Origin: Flavobacteriaceae bacterium
GTDB lineage: Bacteria; Bacteroidota; Bacteroidia; Flavobacteriales; Flavobacteriaceae
Direction of reading: 5' to 3'
Assembly (NCBI GenBank): GCA_030148025.1
Contig: JASBUG010000003.1
Span: forward strand, 62,001-126,000
DNA: 64,000 nucleotides
Below, one piece after another: positions 51,500 to 60,104 of the stretch. The notes under the pieces are model-generated. The model did not search any database and was not told the origin of the DNA. It saw nothing but the letters and a program-made list of their open reading frames with translations. Both the position numbers and the translations under genes were made by a program. Numbering within the stretch: position 1 is the stretch's first letter; each line of letters opens with the position of its first letter.

Positions 51500-52744
51500 A
51501 TGGCTGTTTTAGACCAATTAACTTCGCAACAAGCGATCGATTTAGAAAACAAGTATGGCGCGCACAATTACCATCCGCTACCAGTAGTATTGAGTAGAGG
51601 AGAAGGTGTATATGTATGGGATGTAGAAGGTAAGAAGTACTACGACTTTTTATCAGCATATTCAGCAGTAAACCAAGGACATTGTCACCCAAAAATTGTT
51701 GGAGCAATGACAAATCAAGCACAAACATTAACGCTTACTTCGAGAGCGTTTTATAATGATATGCTTGGAAGATATGAAAAATATGCAACCGAGTATTTTG
51801 GTTTTGACAAACTATTGCCAATGAATACTGGAGCCGAAGCTGTAGAAACTGCTTTAAAACTATGTAGAAAATGGGCTTATGAAGTAAAAGGAATTGATGA
51901 AAATGCTGCAGAGATCATTGTTTGTGAAAACAATTTTCATGGCCGTACAACAACGATCATTTCATTTTCAAACGATCCAGTAGCTAGAAAGAATTTTGGA
52001 CCATTCACAAATGGATTTATTAAAATAGAATATGATAATCTAGAAGCTTTAGAAGCAGCTTTAAAGAACAATCCTAATGTTGCTGGTTTTCTGGTAGAAC
52101 CTATTCAGGGTGAAGCTGGAGTTTATGTGCCAAGTGAAGGCTATTTAGCAAAAGCGAAAGCACTTTGCGAGCAATATAATGTATTATTTATTGCAGACGA
52201 AGTACAAACAGGAATTGCCAGAACAGGACAATTACTTGCTGTAAATCATGAAAATGTAAACCCAGATATATTAATACTTGGAAAAGCATTGAGTGGAGGA
52301 GCATATCCAGTATCAGCAGTTTTAGCTAATGATAACATTATGAATGTTATTAAGCCTGGAAATCATGGTAGTACTTTTGGAGGAAACCCAATTGCTGCTG
52401 CAGTTGCTATGGCTGCTTTAGAAGTAGTAAAAGAAGAGTCTTTGGCTGAAAACGCTGAAACATTAGGACAGCTATTTAGAAGTGAAATCAGTAAGTTTAT
52501 AGAAACTAGTAACATTGCAACTTTAGTGAGAGGTAAAGGCTTATTAAATGCTGTTGTAATTAATGATGATGAAGAAAGTGATACTGCATGGAACATATGC
52601 ATGAAGCTGCGTGATAATGGTTTATTAGCTAAGCCTACTCACGGTAATATTATACGTTTTGCACCACCTTTAGTAATGAATAAAGAGCAATTGCTAGATT
52701 GTGTAAGTATTATTATTAATACACTTAAGGAATTTGAATCGTAA
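51500..52744 (+). CDS. rocD: Ornithine--oxo-acid transaminase
   Basis: 414 residues; converts ornithine and 2-oxoglutarate to glutamate semialdehyde and glutamate using PLP. Matches the class III fold: [20 protein letters not shown] near the start, [19 protein letters not shown], the [14 protein letters not shown] [23 protein letters not shown] and the PLP lysine in [11 protein letters not shown]-terminal MAVLDQL is usual. Cytoplasmic arginine/ornithine catabolism. A perfect terminator follows. Confidence 0.95.
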   Translation: MAVLDQLTSQQAIDLENKYGAHNYHPLPVVLSRGEGVYVWDVEGKKYYDFLSAYSAVNQGHCHPKIVGAMTNQAQTLTLTSRAFYNDMLGRYEKYATEYFGFDKLLPMNTGAEAVETALKLCRKWAYEVKGIDENAAEIIVCENNFHGRTTTIISFSNDPVARKNFGPFTNGFIKIEYDNLEALEAALKNNPNVAGFLVEPIQGEAGVYVPSEGYLAKAKALCEQYNVLFIADEVQTGIARTGQLLAVNHENVNPDILILGKALSGGAYPVSAVLANDNIMNVIKPGNHGSTFGGNPIAAAVAMAALEVVKEESLAENAETLGQLFRSEISKFIETSNIATLVRGKGLLNAVVINDDEESDTAWNICMKLRDNGLLAKPTHGNIIRFAPPLVMNKEQLLDCVSIIINTLKEFES

Positions 52745-52763
52745 TCAACACCTAATTATATAT

Positions 52764-52795
52764 AAAAAGAGCTACTATTAGTAGCTCTTTTTTTT
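52764..52795 (+). terminator. Rho-independent terminator of rocD
   Basis: A 13-bp stem (AAAAAGAGCTACT, 52764-52776; AGTAGCTCTTTTT, 52780-52792) with 3-nt loop and a long T-run. Can also serve the convergent CCC-motif gene. Confidence 0.92.
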
Positions 52796-52811
52796 GAAAT
52801 ATATTTAGTCA

Positions 52812-53135
52812 TTACTGACTTTGTTCCCATTGTTGTATGGCTTCATTGTATTGCTCCATAAACCCATCGTAACCAATAGTTGAGAATACATAAATTACTC
52901 TTAACACCATTAATAAGTTAATAACCAATACTACTAAAGCAACAATTTTAGCTGTTTTCATGCCTTCAATATTGTCATAATTTTCAGGATCGGCGTAAGC
53001 TTCTTTTAATTTAGTATGTGCTATAAAAAATGCGATTCCGGCAAACACAATACCAGAACCAAAAAGGCAACAGCATAGAAAACCTAGAATAGAAAGAATG
53101 TAAACGAGCGTGGAATTGAGTTTTTGTTTTTCCAT
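52812..53135 (-). CDS. CCC-motif membrane protein
   Basis: 107 residues, two to three helices. The FLCCCLFGSG stretch (CCC motif) in the first helix marks the family; the rest is YADPENYDNIEGMKTAKIVA followed by another hydrophobic helix. Function unknown. Follows the DUF2752 gene by 9 bp and is presumably co-transcribed. Confidence 0.85.
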   Translation of the reverse strand: MEKQKLNSTLVYILSILGFLCCCLFGSGIVFAGIAFFIAHTKLKEAYADPENYDNIEGMKTAKIVALVVLVINLLMVLRVIYVFSTIGYDGFMEQYNEAIQQWEQSQ

Positions 53136-53144
53136 AATGAAAGT

Positions 53145-53447
53145 TTAGTTGATTATTTTAATTACATAGTTTATTACAATAATAGTAATATTTATGACTA
53201 CCAGAGCCATTTTTATCTTCTCACTAAATTTAATTTTAAAAAAAGTAGTGTAAACTAGAAAAGCAACAAGTATTATTAAGGTATAAATTGCTGGATACAT
53301 TTTAAAAGCATCTATAAATTGGCCTCTAAAAAGAAGTACAACTGATCGCTGAATACCGCACCCAAAGCACTCCATATTTAGTAATTGTTTACTTAAACAA
53401 GGTAGCATATAATCTTCGGGAGTAATAGTCATTAGGCTTGATAGCAT
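53145..53447 (-). CDS. DUF2752 membrane protein
   Basis: 100 residues, three helices. DUF2752 core: PCLSKQLLNMECFGCGIQRS followed by FRGQFIDAFKMYPA. The paired cysteines in ECFGCG are conserved. An exact -7 element ends 4 nt before ATG 53447, so transcription from it would give a leaderless mRNA or use a later ATG (53432 or 53408). Function unknown. Confidence 0.82.
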   Translation of the reverse strand: MLSSLMTITPEDYMLPCLSKQLLNMECFGCGIQRSVVLLFRGQFIDAFKMYPAIYTLIILVAFLVYTTFFKIKFSEKIKMALVVINITIIVINYVIKIIN

Positions 53448-53451
53448 GCAA

Positions 53452-53459
53452 CAAATTTA
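53452..53459 (-). promoter_or_regulatory. -7 element of DUF2752-CCC operon
   Basis: Minus-strand TAAATTTG, exact TAnnTTTG, 4 nt upstream of the first ATG. Confidence 0.55.
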
Positions 53460-53531
53460 AAAAAAGTAGTCTTTTATAAATGGGATATTGATTATTTTTG
53501 AGGAAATAATAATCTTTAAAATCATCTAATT

Positions 53532-53735
53532 ATGCCAAGCTCAAGAACCATAAACTTTATTTTGATCCTTGTAGGAGGAATTATAGCACTTTATGCAAAT
53601 TCTGAGGAAGATCAAAACATGTATATTTTATTGGCAGGTATTATGGTTTTAATGGTTGGTTTATATAGACTTTCTAGAGGAATTCCTAGTAAAACAGACG
53701 ATTCTGAGAACTTTATAAAAGAGGAGGAAGAATAA
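53532..53735 (+). CDS. Small membrane protein
   Basis: 67 residues with two hydrophobic helices (INFILILVGGIIALYA and YILLAGIMVLMVGLY) and an acidic C-terminal tail (ENFIKEEEE). No family recognised; one base from the Smr gene, so probably co-transcribed. Confidence 0.7.
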   Translation: MPSSRTINFILILVGGIIALYANSEEDQNMYILLAGIMVLMVGLYRLSRGIPSKTDDSENFIKEEEE

Positions 53736-53736
53736 C

Positions 53737-54279
53737 ATGAAGGTTGGTGATAAGGTTGAAACACTAGACGATAATATTACTGGTAAGATTGTGAAAATAC
53801 ACCATGATCTTATTACCATTGAAACAGATGATGGATTTGAACTTGCGTTCAAAAAAAATATGCTTATTGTTAAAGAGGACGAATTTTTAAACACTCAAAT
53901 GTTTTCTAAAAGGACCTTAGACGCTGCTCTAAGTGAGAAGGAAACTAAGAAAAAACGCTCTATAAAGAAAAGACCTAAAGACCGATTTCAGCCAACTATG
54001 GAGGTCGATTTGCATATTCATAAATTGGTAAATTCTACTCATAATATGAGCAAGCACGATATCTTAACATTTCAATTGGATACTGCAAAAAGACAGTTAG
54101 AATTTGCAATGCGTAAACGCATACAAAAAGTTGTATTTATTCATGGTGTGGGTGAAGGCGTACTGAAGCTAGAGTTAGAATACCTATTTAAGCGTTATGA
54201 GAACGTAAAGTTCTACGATGCTAATTATCAAAAATATGGTTTAGGAGCTACTGAAGTTTATATTTACCAAAATGCTTGA
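53737..54279 (+). CDS. Smr/MutS2-C-terminal-type domain protein
   Basis: 180 residues. The N-terminal 45 residues form a small beta-barrel (KVGDKVETLDDNITGKIVKI) like those in MutS2. The C-terminal Smr domain has VDLHIHKLV and the FIHGVGEGVLK nuclease-like motif (about 135-145). Smr domains nick branched DNA or cleave RNA; the target here is unknown. Cytoplasmic. Confidence 0.88.
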   Translation: MKVGDKVETLDDNITGKIVKIHHDLITIETDDGFELAFKKNMLIVKEDEFLNTQMFSKRTLDAALSEKETKKKRSIKKRPKDRFQPTMEVDLHIHKLVNSTHNMSKHDILTFQLDTAKRQLEFAMRKRIQKVVFIHGVGEGVLKLELEYLFKRYENVKFYDANYQKYGLGATEVYIYQNA

Positions 54280-54280
54280 T

Positions 54281-55177
54281 CTATTCTGAAACAAGATCTA
54301 TTACCCTAGTATAAGTCCCAAATTCAATCTTATCTGTATTTAAAATATCTAAGTTGGCATTTAAAACTTCTACTTTTACTGAAACGGTTCTTTTGTAATT
54401 ATTTTCAATAAAAGTATTTTGAACAAACTCATCAGCTATAGCTGAATCTAGATATCTAGCAATATTATTTGCTGAAATATCATTTCTAGGATTGGTGTCT
54501 AAATTTTCATCTTCATTTCTAGTCAACGTGCCGTCTCCATCATCATCTGTATCTAAATAATCTGGAGTTCCATCGTTATCAGTATCCTGAGCATCATCAA
54601 TGTTTCCATCGTCATTTACATCAGGGTTTTCATTAATGGTTGGTACATTGTCATTGTCATCATCTTCATCTATATAATTTGGAATACCATCACCATCACT
54701 ATCATCATCTTCAAGGTTGCCATTTGCGTTTAAGTCTTCTAATTCAGATGGAATACCATCGTTGTCATCATCTACAAATGTTGAAGTAAATTTTGCTTGG
54801 GCTCCAGATTCCGCTGGATAGTCATTAATAATGTTTACAGTAGACCCTGGTATATCCTGGCAAATTAATTCTCCTTCTGGATCGCCATCATAGGTTCTAT
54901 AATTAAATTTCTTATTGCTGCCATTTATGATTAAGGATTTTTCTTCACCATTGGTTTCTGGATTAAAAATAGTTCCAGATTCGCTAACAGGAAATAATAG
55001 GGTTAACGACTCATAAGGATCATTTTTAATATTGTATAATACGTAGTTCGTGCTGTTTTCGTCACCACATAATTTAAGCTCATCTCCAAAAGTAAGCTCA
55101 ACGGTTATAATATCTCCGTCATCACAAGCGGTAATTAGTACGGTGGTAAGTAGCAGAAAAGAAAGTAATTTTCGCAT
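54281..55177 (-). CDS. Lipoprotein with thrombospondin type 3-like calcium repeats
   Basis: 298 residues. Lipobox LITAC (Cys18). Residues about 135-230 are repeated acidic DxDxDGxxD modules (DDDNDGIPSE, DSDGDGIPNYIDEDDD, DTDNDGTPDYLDTDDD), the TSP3-type calcium-binding pattern. The N-terminus is a strand-rich domain and the C-terminus a predicted FKBP-like remnant region (VDLVSE ending). Probably outer-membrane surface; ligand unknown. Convergent with the Smr gene. Confidence 0.82.
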   Translation of the reverse strand: MRKLLSFLLLTTVLITACDDGDIITVELTFGDELKLCGDENSTNYVLYNIKNDPYESLTLLFPVSESGTIFNPETNGEEKSLIINGSNKKFNYRTYDGDPEGELICQDIPGSTVNIINDYPAESGAQAKFTSTFVDDDNDGIPSELEDLNANGNLEDDDSDGDGIPNYIDEDDDNDNVPTINENPDVNDDGNIDDAQDTDNDGTPDYLDTDDDGDGTLTRNEDENLDTNPRNDISANNIARYLDSAIADEFVQNTFIENNYKRTVSVKVEVLNANLDILNTDKIEFGTYTRVIDLVSE

Positions 55178-55194
55178 TTCAATGGGTTTATTGA

Positions 55195-55202
55195 CAAAAA
55201 TA
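55195..55202 (-). promoter_or_regulatory. -7 element of TSP3 lipoprotein gene
   Basis: Minus-strand TATTTTTG, exact consensus, 17 nt before the ATG at 55177. Confidence 0.6.
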
Positions 55203-55252
55203 ATGGAATTGTAAATTAAAACGAATCATATTGAAAATAATTTTATTTCAAG

Positions 55253-55260
55253 TATTTTTG
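55253..55260 (+). promoter_or_regulatory. -7 element of cysteine desulfurase gene
   Basis: TATTTTTG, exact consensus, 19 nt before the ATG at 55280; divergent from the lipoprotein promoter 50 bp away. Confidence 0.6.
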
Positions 55261-55279
55261 CCTCCTAAAATTTGATCTT

Positions 55280-56425
55280 ATGACTCCAATATATTTAGAT
55301 AATGCGGCTACAACACAAATTCGTGACGAAGTAATTGTAGAAATGACTAATGTTTTAAAAAACAACTACGGAAACGCCTCATCTACACATAGTTTTGGAA
55401 GATCATCTAAATCATTAATTGAAGACTATAGAAAACAAATTGCGGCTCATTTTAACGTTAGTGCTGGCGAAATTGTATTTACTTCAGGAGGTACTGAAGC
55501 CGATAATTTAGTATTGAGAAGTGCGGTTAGAGATCTTGGCGTAACTCATATTATTACCTCGAAGGTAGAGCACCACGCGATTTTGCATACCATTGATCAA
55601 TTACGTGAAGAATACAAACTAGAGGTTAACTACGTTAAATTGGATGCTAGAGGGCAAATTGATTACAACCACTTAGAAACATTATTAAGAGACCATGATG
55701 GAGTTTTAGTGAGTTTAATGCATGTGAATAATGAGATTGGGAATCTTTTGGATATAAAAAGGGTTGCAGATATATGTAAAGCAAACAATGCACTATTTCA
55801 TAGTGATACCGTACAGTCTGTAGGGCATTATAAGTTAGATCTTCAAGAAATACCAATTGATTTCTTTGCGGCTAGTGCTCATAAATTCCATGGACCAAAA
55901 GGGGTAGGATTCTGTTTCGTTAGGAAAGATTCGGGATTAAAACCACTTATTTTTGGAGGTGAACAAGAACGCGGTTTTCGTGCAGGTACTGAAAGCGTAC
56001 ATAATATAGTAGGTCTAGGAACGTCTTTAAATCTAGCGTATAAGAATTTAGAAACTGAAAGCACCTATGTTAAAGGGTTAAAACAATATTTTATTGAACG
56101 AGTTAAAGATGAATTGCCAGAAGTGAAGTTCAATGGTTGCTCCGGCGATTTGCATGATAGTACCTATACATTGGTAAGTTTACGTTTGCCAGTAAGTCCT
56201 GAAAAAGCACCAATGATGTTATTTCAATTAGACCTAAAAGGGATTGCTTGTTCAAAAGGCAGTGCTTGTCAAAGTGGTGCTACTGGTGGGTCTCATGTAT
56301 TGACACAAATCTTGAATGACCATGAGATGCAAAAACCTTCATTAAGGTTCTCGTTCAGCATTTACAATACGAAAGAGGAGATAGATTATGTTATCGAATC
56401 CCTAAAAGAGTTAATTACAACTTAA
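55280..56425 (+). CDS. Cysteine desulfurase (IscS/NifS family)
   Basis: 381 residues; a PLP enzyme that releases sulfur from cysteine as a protein persulfide for Fe-S cluster or tRNA thiolation. Motifs: IYLDNAATTQIRDEV, FTSGGTEADNLVL, the PLP lysine in FAASAHKFHGPKGVGF (about 203) and the active-site cysteine in CSKGSACQSG (about 325). No isc-type scaffold gene is adjacent. The C-terminus overlaps the convergent DUF2306 gene by 11 bp. Confidence 0.93.
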   Translation: MTPIYLDNAATTQIRDEVIVEMTNVLKNNYGNASSTHSFGRSSKSLIEDYRKQIAAHFNVSAGEIVFTSGGTEADNLVLRSAVRDLGVTHIITSKVEHHAILHTIDQLREEYKLEVNYVKLDARGQIDYNHLETLLRDHDGVLVSLMHVNNEIGNLLDIKRVADICKANNALFHSDTVQSVGHYKLDLQEIPIDFFAASAHKFHGPKGVGFCFVRKDSGLKPLIFGGEQERGFRAGTESVHNIVGLGTSLNLAYKNLETESTYVKGLKQYFIERVKDELPEVKFNGCSGDLHDSTYTLVSLRLPVSPEKAPMMLFQLDLKGIACSKGSACQSGATGGSHVLTQILNDHEMQKPSLRFSFSIYNTKEEIDYVIESLKELITT

Positions 56426-57029
56426 GTTTTTTAATTAGTATTTCTGCAAATACCAGATTTGGCACCCAACATAGCCATGCGACGATTGCATAGGCTTGGC
56501 TAAAATCGATTTTAAATATTGCAGGGAGTAAGGGAAGCCAAAGTCTTAATGTTACAGCAGCAAAGCATAAAGCGTAGCTGCGAATCATCCATTGTTGGTG
56601 TTTGAGTATTTGTTTGTTCTTAATAGTTACAAAGGCCATAACAGTTGTGAATAACCAAAGAACAGCCAATAAACCAAAACCTAGTTTTGTTAGGTTAGCT
56701 CCAGAGGCGTGAAAAGCAATATATAAGCCCGAAATACCACTTAGTAATACGGTTATTACATATATTTTTCCAATAACTCTATGGGTGTTTAGATATTTTG
56801 CTCTCCATTTCTTTGAGAATTGCGACCATCCAATTAATAATGCAATACCTCCAAAATAGATATGAGAATAGAATCCAATATTATAAATGGTCGAGGATAG
56901 TAAATCAGTGTCCTTTGAAGCCAAAAGGCCATTACTTTTCATGTCTACAATTAGATACATAATTGGATAAAAGCCAATAGCTATAGCTAAAACCAAAAAT
57001 ATTACCCATGTTATATTTTTTGCAATCAT
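56415..57029 (-). CDS. DUF2306 membrane protein
   Basis: 204 residues and six helices. DUF2306 signatures: SHIYFGGIALLIGWSQF, KYLNTHRVIGKIYV with the paired His and Arg, and HQQWMIRSYALCFAAVTLRLW. Haem or lipid binding is suggested by the resemblance to cytochrome-b561-like proteins, but function is unproven. Confidence 0.87.
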   Translation of the reverse strand: MIAKNITWVIFLVLAIAIGFYPIMYLIVDMKSNGLLASKDTDLLSSTIYNIGFYSHIYFGGIALLIGWSQFSKKWRAKYLNTHRVIGKIYVITVLLSGISGLYIAFHASGANLTKLGFGLLAVLWLFTTVMAFVTIKNKQILKHQQWMIRSYALCFAAVTLRLWLPLLPAIFKIDFSQAYAIVAWLCWVPNLVFAEILIKKLKL

Positions 57030-57120
57030 ATAATATCACTTTGCATAAAGATAATTCAAAAACCATTTTGTTACACTAAGTAGTAATAAATTACTGGTAA
57101 TAAATAGTTTAATGAGGACT

Positions 57121-57627
57121 TTAAACTCTGGTTAATTTTGTAATAATAGATGTGTGTTGAGGGAAAAGCTCTATTAAATCTAAGCGTTTTGCTAATACGA
57201 AATCGTCAAAATCGAAACCTGGAGCTACAGTGCAACCAAGTAGTGAAAAACTATTTTCTTTGTTTACTGTAGCAGCAAACCAATAGCCAGCAAGAACTGT
57301 AAATTGTAGAAATTCTTGCTTTTCAATAGCATTCCCAATGATTACGGTTTTATAATTTCCTTTAGGTGAGATCATATGTAAGGTAATCGATGCTCCTTTA
57401 TAAAAATGCCAAGTCTCGTCTTGATTTATTTTATGGAAGGCTGAAAAGGTATCAGATGTAAGTAAGAAGTAAATACTCGTAGCAAAATTACGATCTCCTT
57501 CAAACTCTTTAGGCAAGCAATGTTCAGGAATAATACCTGTACTGCGATATATTTCTTTAAAGTATCCCCCTTCTGGATGTGGTGACAATTGAAGTTTATC
57601 TATGATCTCTGCTATGTGTGCTTTCAT
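57121..57627 (-). CDS. Cupin (DUF985) protein
   Basis: 168 residues. DUF985 hallmarks: LQLSPHPEGGYFKEIYRS near the start, FATSIYFLLT, FHKINQDETWHFYKG (metal-like His) and GCTVAPGFDFDDFVLA at the end. A cupin beta-barrel, possibly an isomerase or epimerase; function unknown. 2 bp downstream of the TonB receptor gene's stop side, same strand, likely independent or read-through. Confidence 0.88.
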   Translation of the reverse strand: MKAHIAEIIDKLQLSPHPEGGYFKEIYRSTGIIPEHCLPKEFEGDRNFATSIYFLLTSDTFSAFHKINQDETWHFYKGASITLHMISPKGNYKTVIIGNAIEKQEFLQFTVLAGYWFAATVNKENSFSLLGCTVAPGFDFDDFVLAKRLDLIELFPQHTSIITKLTRV

Positions 57628-57629
57628 TA

Positions 57630-60095
57630 TTAAAAACGAATGTTCATTCGTACATTAAACACTCTTGGTGTTAAGTAATTTGGTATGGCATATTGACGTT
57701 TTGAATATACATCTCTTACCCAAGTATTGGTGATGGAGTTTTGCGCATCAAACATATTAAAGATCTCAACACCTATGCTTAACTCTTCAAGTTTACGTTT
57801 CCATTGCGCATTGTATGTTTTGTTCTTATCAACAATAACATATGAAAACCCAATATCTGCACGTTTATAATCTGGTAGTCTGCTTTGGTAAACATAAGGG
57901 TCTGCATAACTAGGGGAACCACCAGGAACACCAGTATTGTAAACTAAGTTCAAGTACATCTTCAAGTCCTTCATATTTGGCACATAATCTTGAAATAATA
58001 CGCCAAATTTTAAGCGTTGGTCTGTTGGTCTTGAAATATAACCACGGTTATTTATATTTTCTTCAGTTTTTAAGTAACCAAAACTAAACCACGATTCTGT
58101 TCCAGGAACAAACTCACCGTTTAAACGTAAATCCAATCCGTAAGCATAGGCTTTAGCATTATTACTAGCAGCATAACGTATTCTAACATTATCTATAGTA
58201 TAAGGATTTACATTTGTCATTCCTTTGTAATAAGCCTCAGATACAAGCTTAAATGGTCTGTCCCACATTTTAAAACTGTATTCGTTCCCTAATACTATGT
58301 GAAATGATTTTTGAGCTTTTACGTTAGTGTTTACAAGTCCATTGACATCTCTTAATTCACGATAGAAAGGAGGCTGGTAGTATAAACCACCGCTTAAACG
58401 AAACAACATGTCTTTTTCCCAGTCTGGTTTTATTGCAAATTGGGCTCGCGGACTAATTACTGATTGTCTTTTGCTAGAAATGCCATCTCCTTTTACATTC
58501 CAATTATGCACACGAACTCCTGCATTATAAAAAACTTCATGTCCATTTATTTCATCCCGTTTGCTCCATTGTGCATAACCTTGAAGTCTGTCAATTTGTG
58601 TGTTATTTGTAGCTCTAATATTCTGAAAAGGTACTAGTGGCCCTTGATAAGCATTATAAGGCTGGTCATTAAATGCATCTATATGAGGAGGATTGATTGA
58701 GAAGCCAGCAGAATCTATAACTTCCCATTCTACAATACGATCTCTAATGTCTTCATGCGTATATTTTAATGACCATTCAAAAACATTGTCATCTGAATCA
58801 TTATAAGACCCTTTATGCTCAACAGTTGTAATAAGTGCATCCAAGTCGTTTCTGGCATGATTTAATTGACTGCCAATACCTTCGCTAAACTCAACTTCTC
58901 CAAGATCCTCATCGCCAATATTGCTATTAACTTCACCTAATCTATATTGTGCAAGAATATCAAAATACTCTTCTTCTGTAGTATGATATGTTGAAGCAAT
59001 AAGTTTTAATGTAACGTCATCATTTACAAAATAATTAGCCTTTAGTGCTCCAAAATAAGTTTGGTATGTGTCTTTCTCCTGTCCCTCATAAAACACTAAT
59101 AAGGCAAGCGGATCGGTTAAAGTGCCAAAATTTGTTTGCCTTGTCTGCGGTTCGTAATTGTACTTATTAATAGAAGCATTACCAAGGAAATTTAAATGAA
59201 ACTTATCTGAAAACTTGTAGGTTAAATAGGTTTGTATATCAGCAAATTTAGGATTGTAATTTGTTTCTGTCTCTTTAGCATTTACCAATAAGCTGTTATC
59301 GCGATAACGTAATCCAATAATGCCAGAGAATTTTGAGTCTTTCGAAACTGTTTCGGCAGAAAGACTTCCGCCTAATAAGCTAAGATTGGCAGAAACGCTT
59401 GATTTTATTGGGTTTCGATAAGTAATATCTAGCACAGACGATAGTTTATCTCCATATTTTGATTGAAACCCACCTGCCGAGAATTCAACATTTTGTACCA
59501 GATCTGTATTTACAAAACTGAGCCCTTCCTGTTGTCCTGAACGAATTAGGAATGGTCGGTATACCTGTATATCATTGACATAGACCAAATTCTCATCGTA
59601 ATTTCCACCTCGCACAGAGTATTGAGTACTTAATTCGTTTGTGATATTTACACCAGGTAATGTTTTAAGGAGGTTTTCAACACCTGGTTGCGCACCTTTT
59701 ATAGTTCTAATAATTTCAGGTTGGATAACAGTAACTCCCTCTACGCGTTTTCGTTCATTTCCAGTAATAATAACAGTTGCTATTTGCTCATTTTCCAAAC
59801 TCATTACAGGATTGAACTCAAATGTTTCGCCATTTTTTAAATTAAAAGTAGCGGTTACACTTTTGTGACCTATGTGAGTGAAAGTAACTTTTACATCTGT
59901 ATTAGCAGGAATTTTTAGTATATAAAAACCATTATCGTTTGTAGATGTTCCTGTATTATCTGTTTTAATATTTACAAATGGAATAGGAAGATTGTTGTTA
60001 TCAAGTATTATTCCTTTTAACGTTGCTGATTGTGCCATGCTTATTAGAGGCACTAGATAGCATAGAATGTGTGCTAGAAATCGATTAATTTTCAA
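57630..60095 (-). CDS. TonB-dependent outer-membrane receptor
   Basis: 821 residues with signal peptide. Residues about 25-105 are a carboxypeptidase-like regulatory domain (ATLKGIILDNNNLPIPFVNI). The plug domain follows (PGVENLLKTLPGVNI, SVRGGNYDENLVYVNDI), then a 22-strand barrel ending NVRMNIRF. Imports a large ligand using the TonB-ExbBD energy; the ligand is unknown. No partner SusD gene is next to it, so it is not a polysaccharide locus. Preceded by the M23 gene. Confidence 0.9.
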   Translation of the reverse strand: MKINRFLAHILCYLVPLISMAQSATLKGIILDNNNLPIPFVNIKTDNTGTSTNDNGFYILKIPANTDVKVTFTHIGHKSVTATFNLKNGETFEFNPVMSLENEQIATVIITGNERKRVEGVTVIQPEIIRTIKGAQPGVENLLKTLPGVNITNELSTQYSVRGGNYDENLVYVNDIQVYRPFLIRSGQQEGLSFVNTDLVQNVEFSAGGFQSKYGDKLSSVLDITYRNPIKSSVSANLSLLGGSLSAETVSKDSKFSGIIGLRYRDNSLLVNAKETETNYNPKFADIQTYLTYKFSDKFHLNFLGNASINKYNYEPQTRQTNFGTLTDPLALLVFYEGQEKDTYQTYFGALKANYFVNDDVTLKLIASTYHTTEEEYFDILAQYRLGEVNSNIGDEDLGEVEFSEGIGSQLNHARNDLDALITTVEHKGSYNDSDDNVFEWSLKYTHEDIRDRIVEWEVIDSAGFSINPPHIDAFNDQPYNAYQGPLVPFQNIRATNNTQIDRLQGYAQWSKRDEINGHEVFYNAGVRVHNWNVKGDGISSKRQSVISPRAQFAIKPDWEKDMLFRLSGGLYYQPPFYRELRDVNGLVNTNVKAQKSFHIVLGNEYSFKMWDRPFKLVSEAYYKGMTNVNPYTIDNVRIRYAASNNAKAYAYGLDLRLNGEFVPGTESWFSFGYLKTEENINNRGYISRPTDQRLKFGVLFQDYVPNMKDLKMYLNLVYNTGVPGGSPSYADPYVYQSRLPDYKRADIGFSYVIVDKNKTYNAQWKRKLEELSIGVEIFNMFDAQNSITNTWVRDVYSKRQYAIPNYLTPRVFNVRMNIRF

Positions 60096-60104
60096 GATAG
60101 GTGC

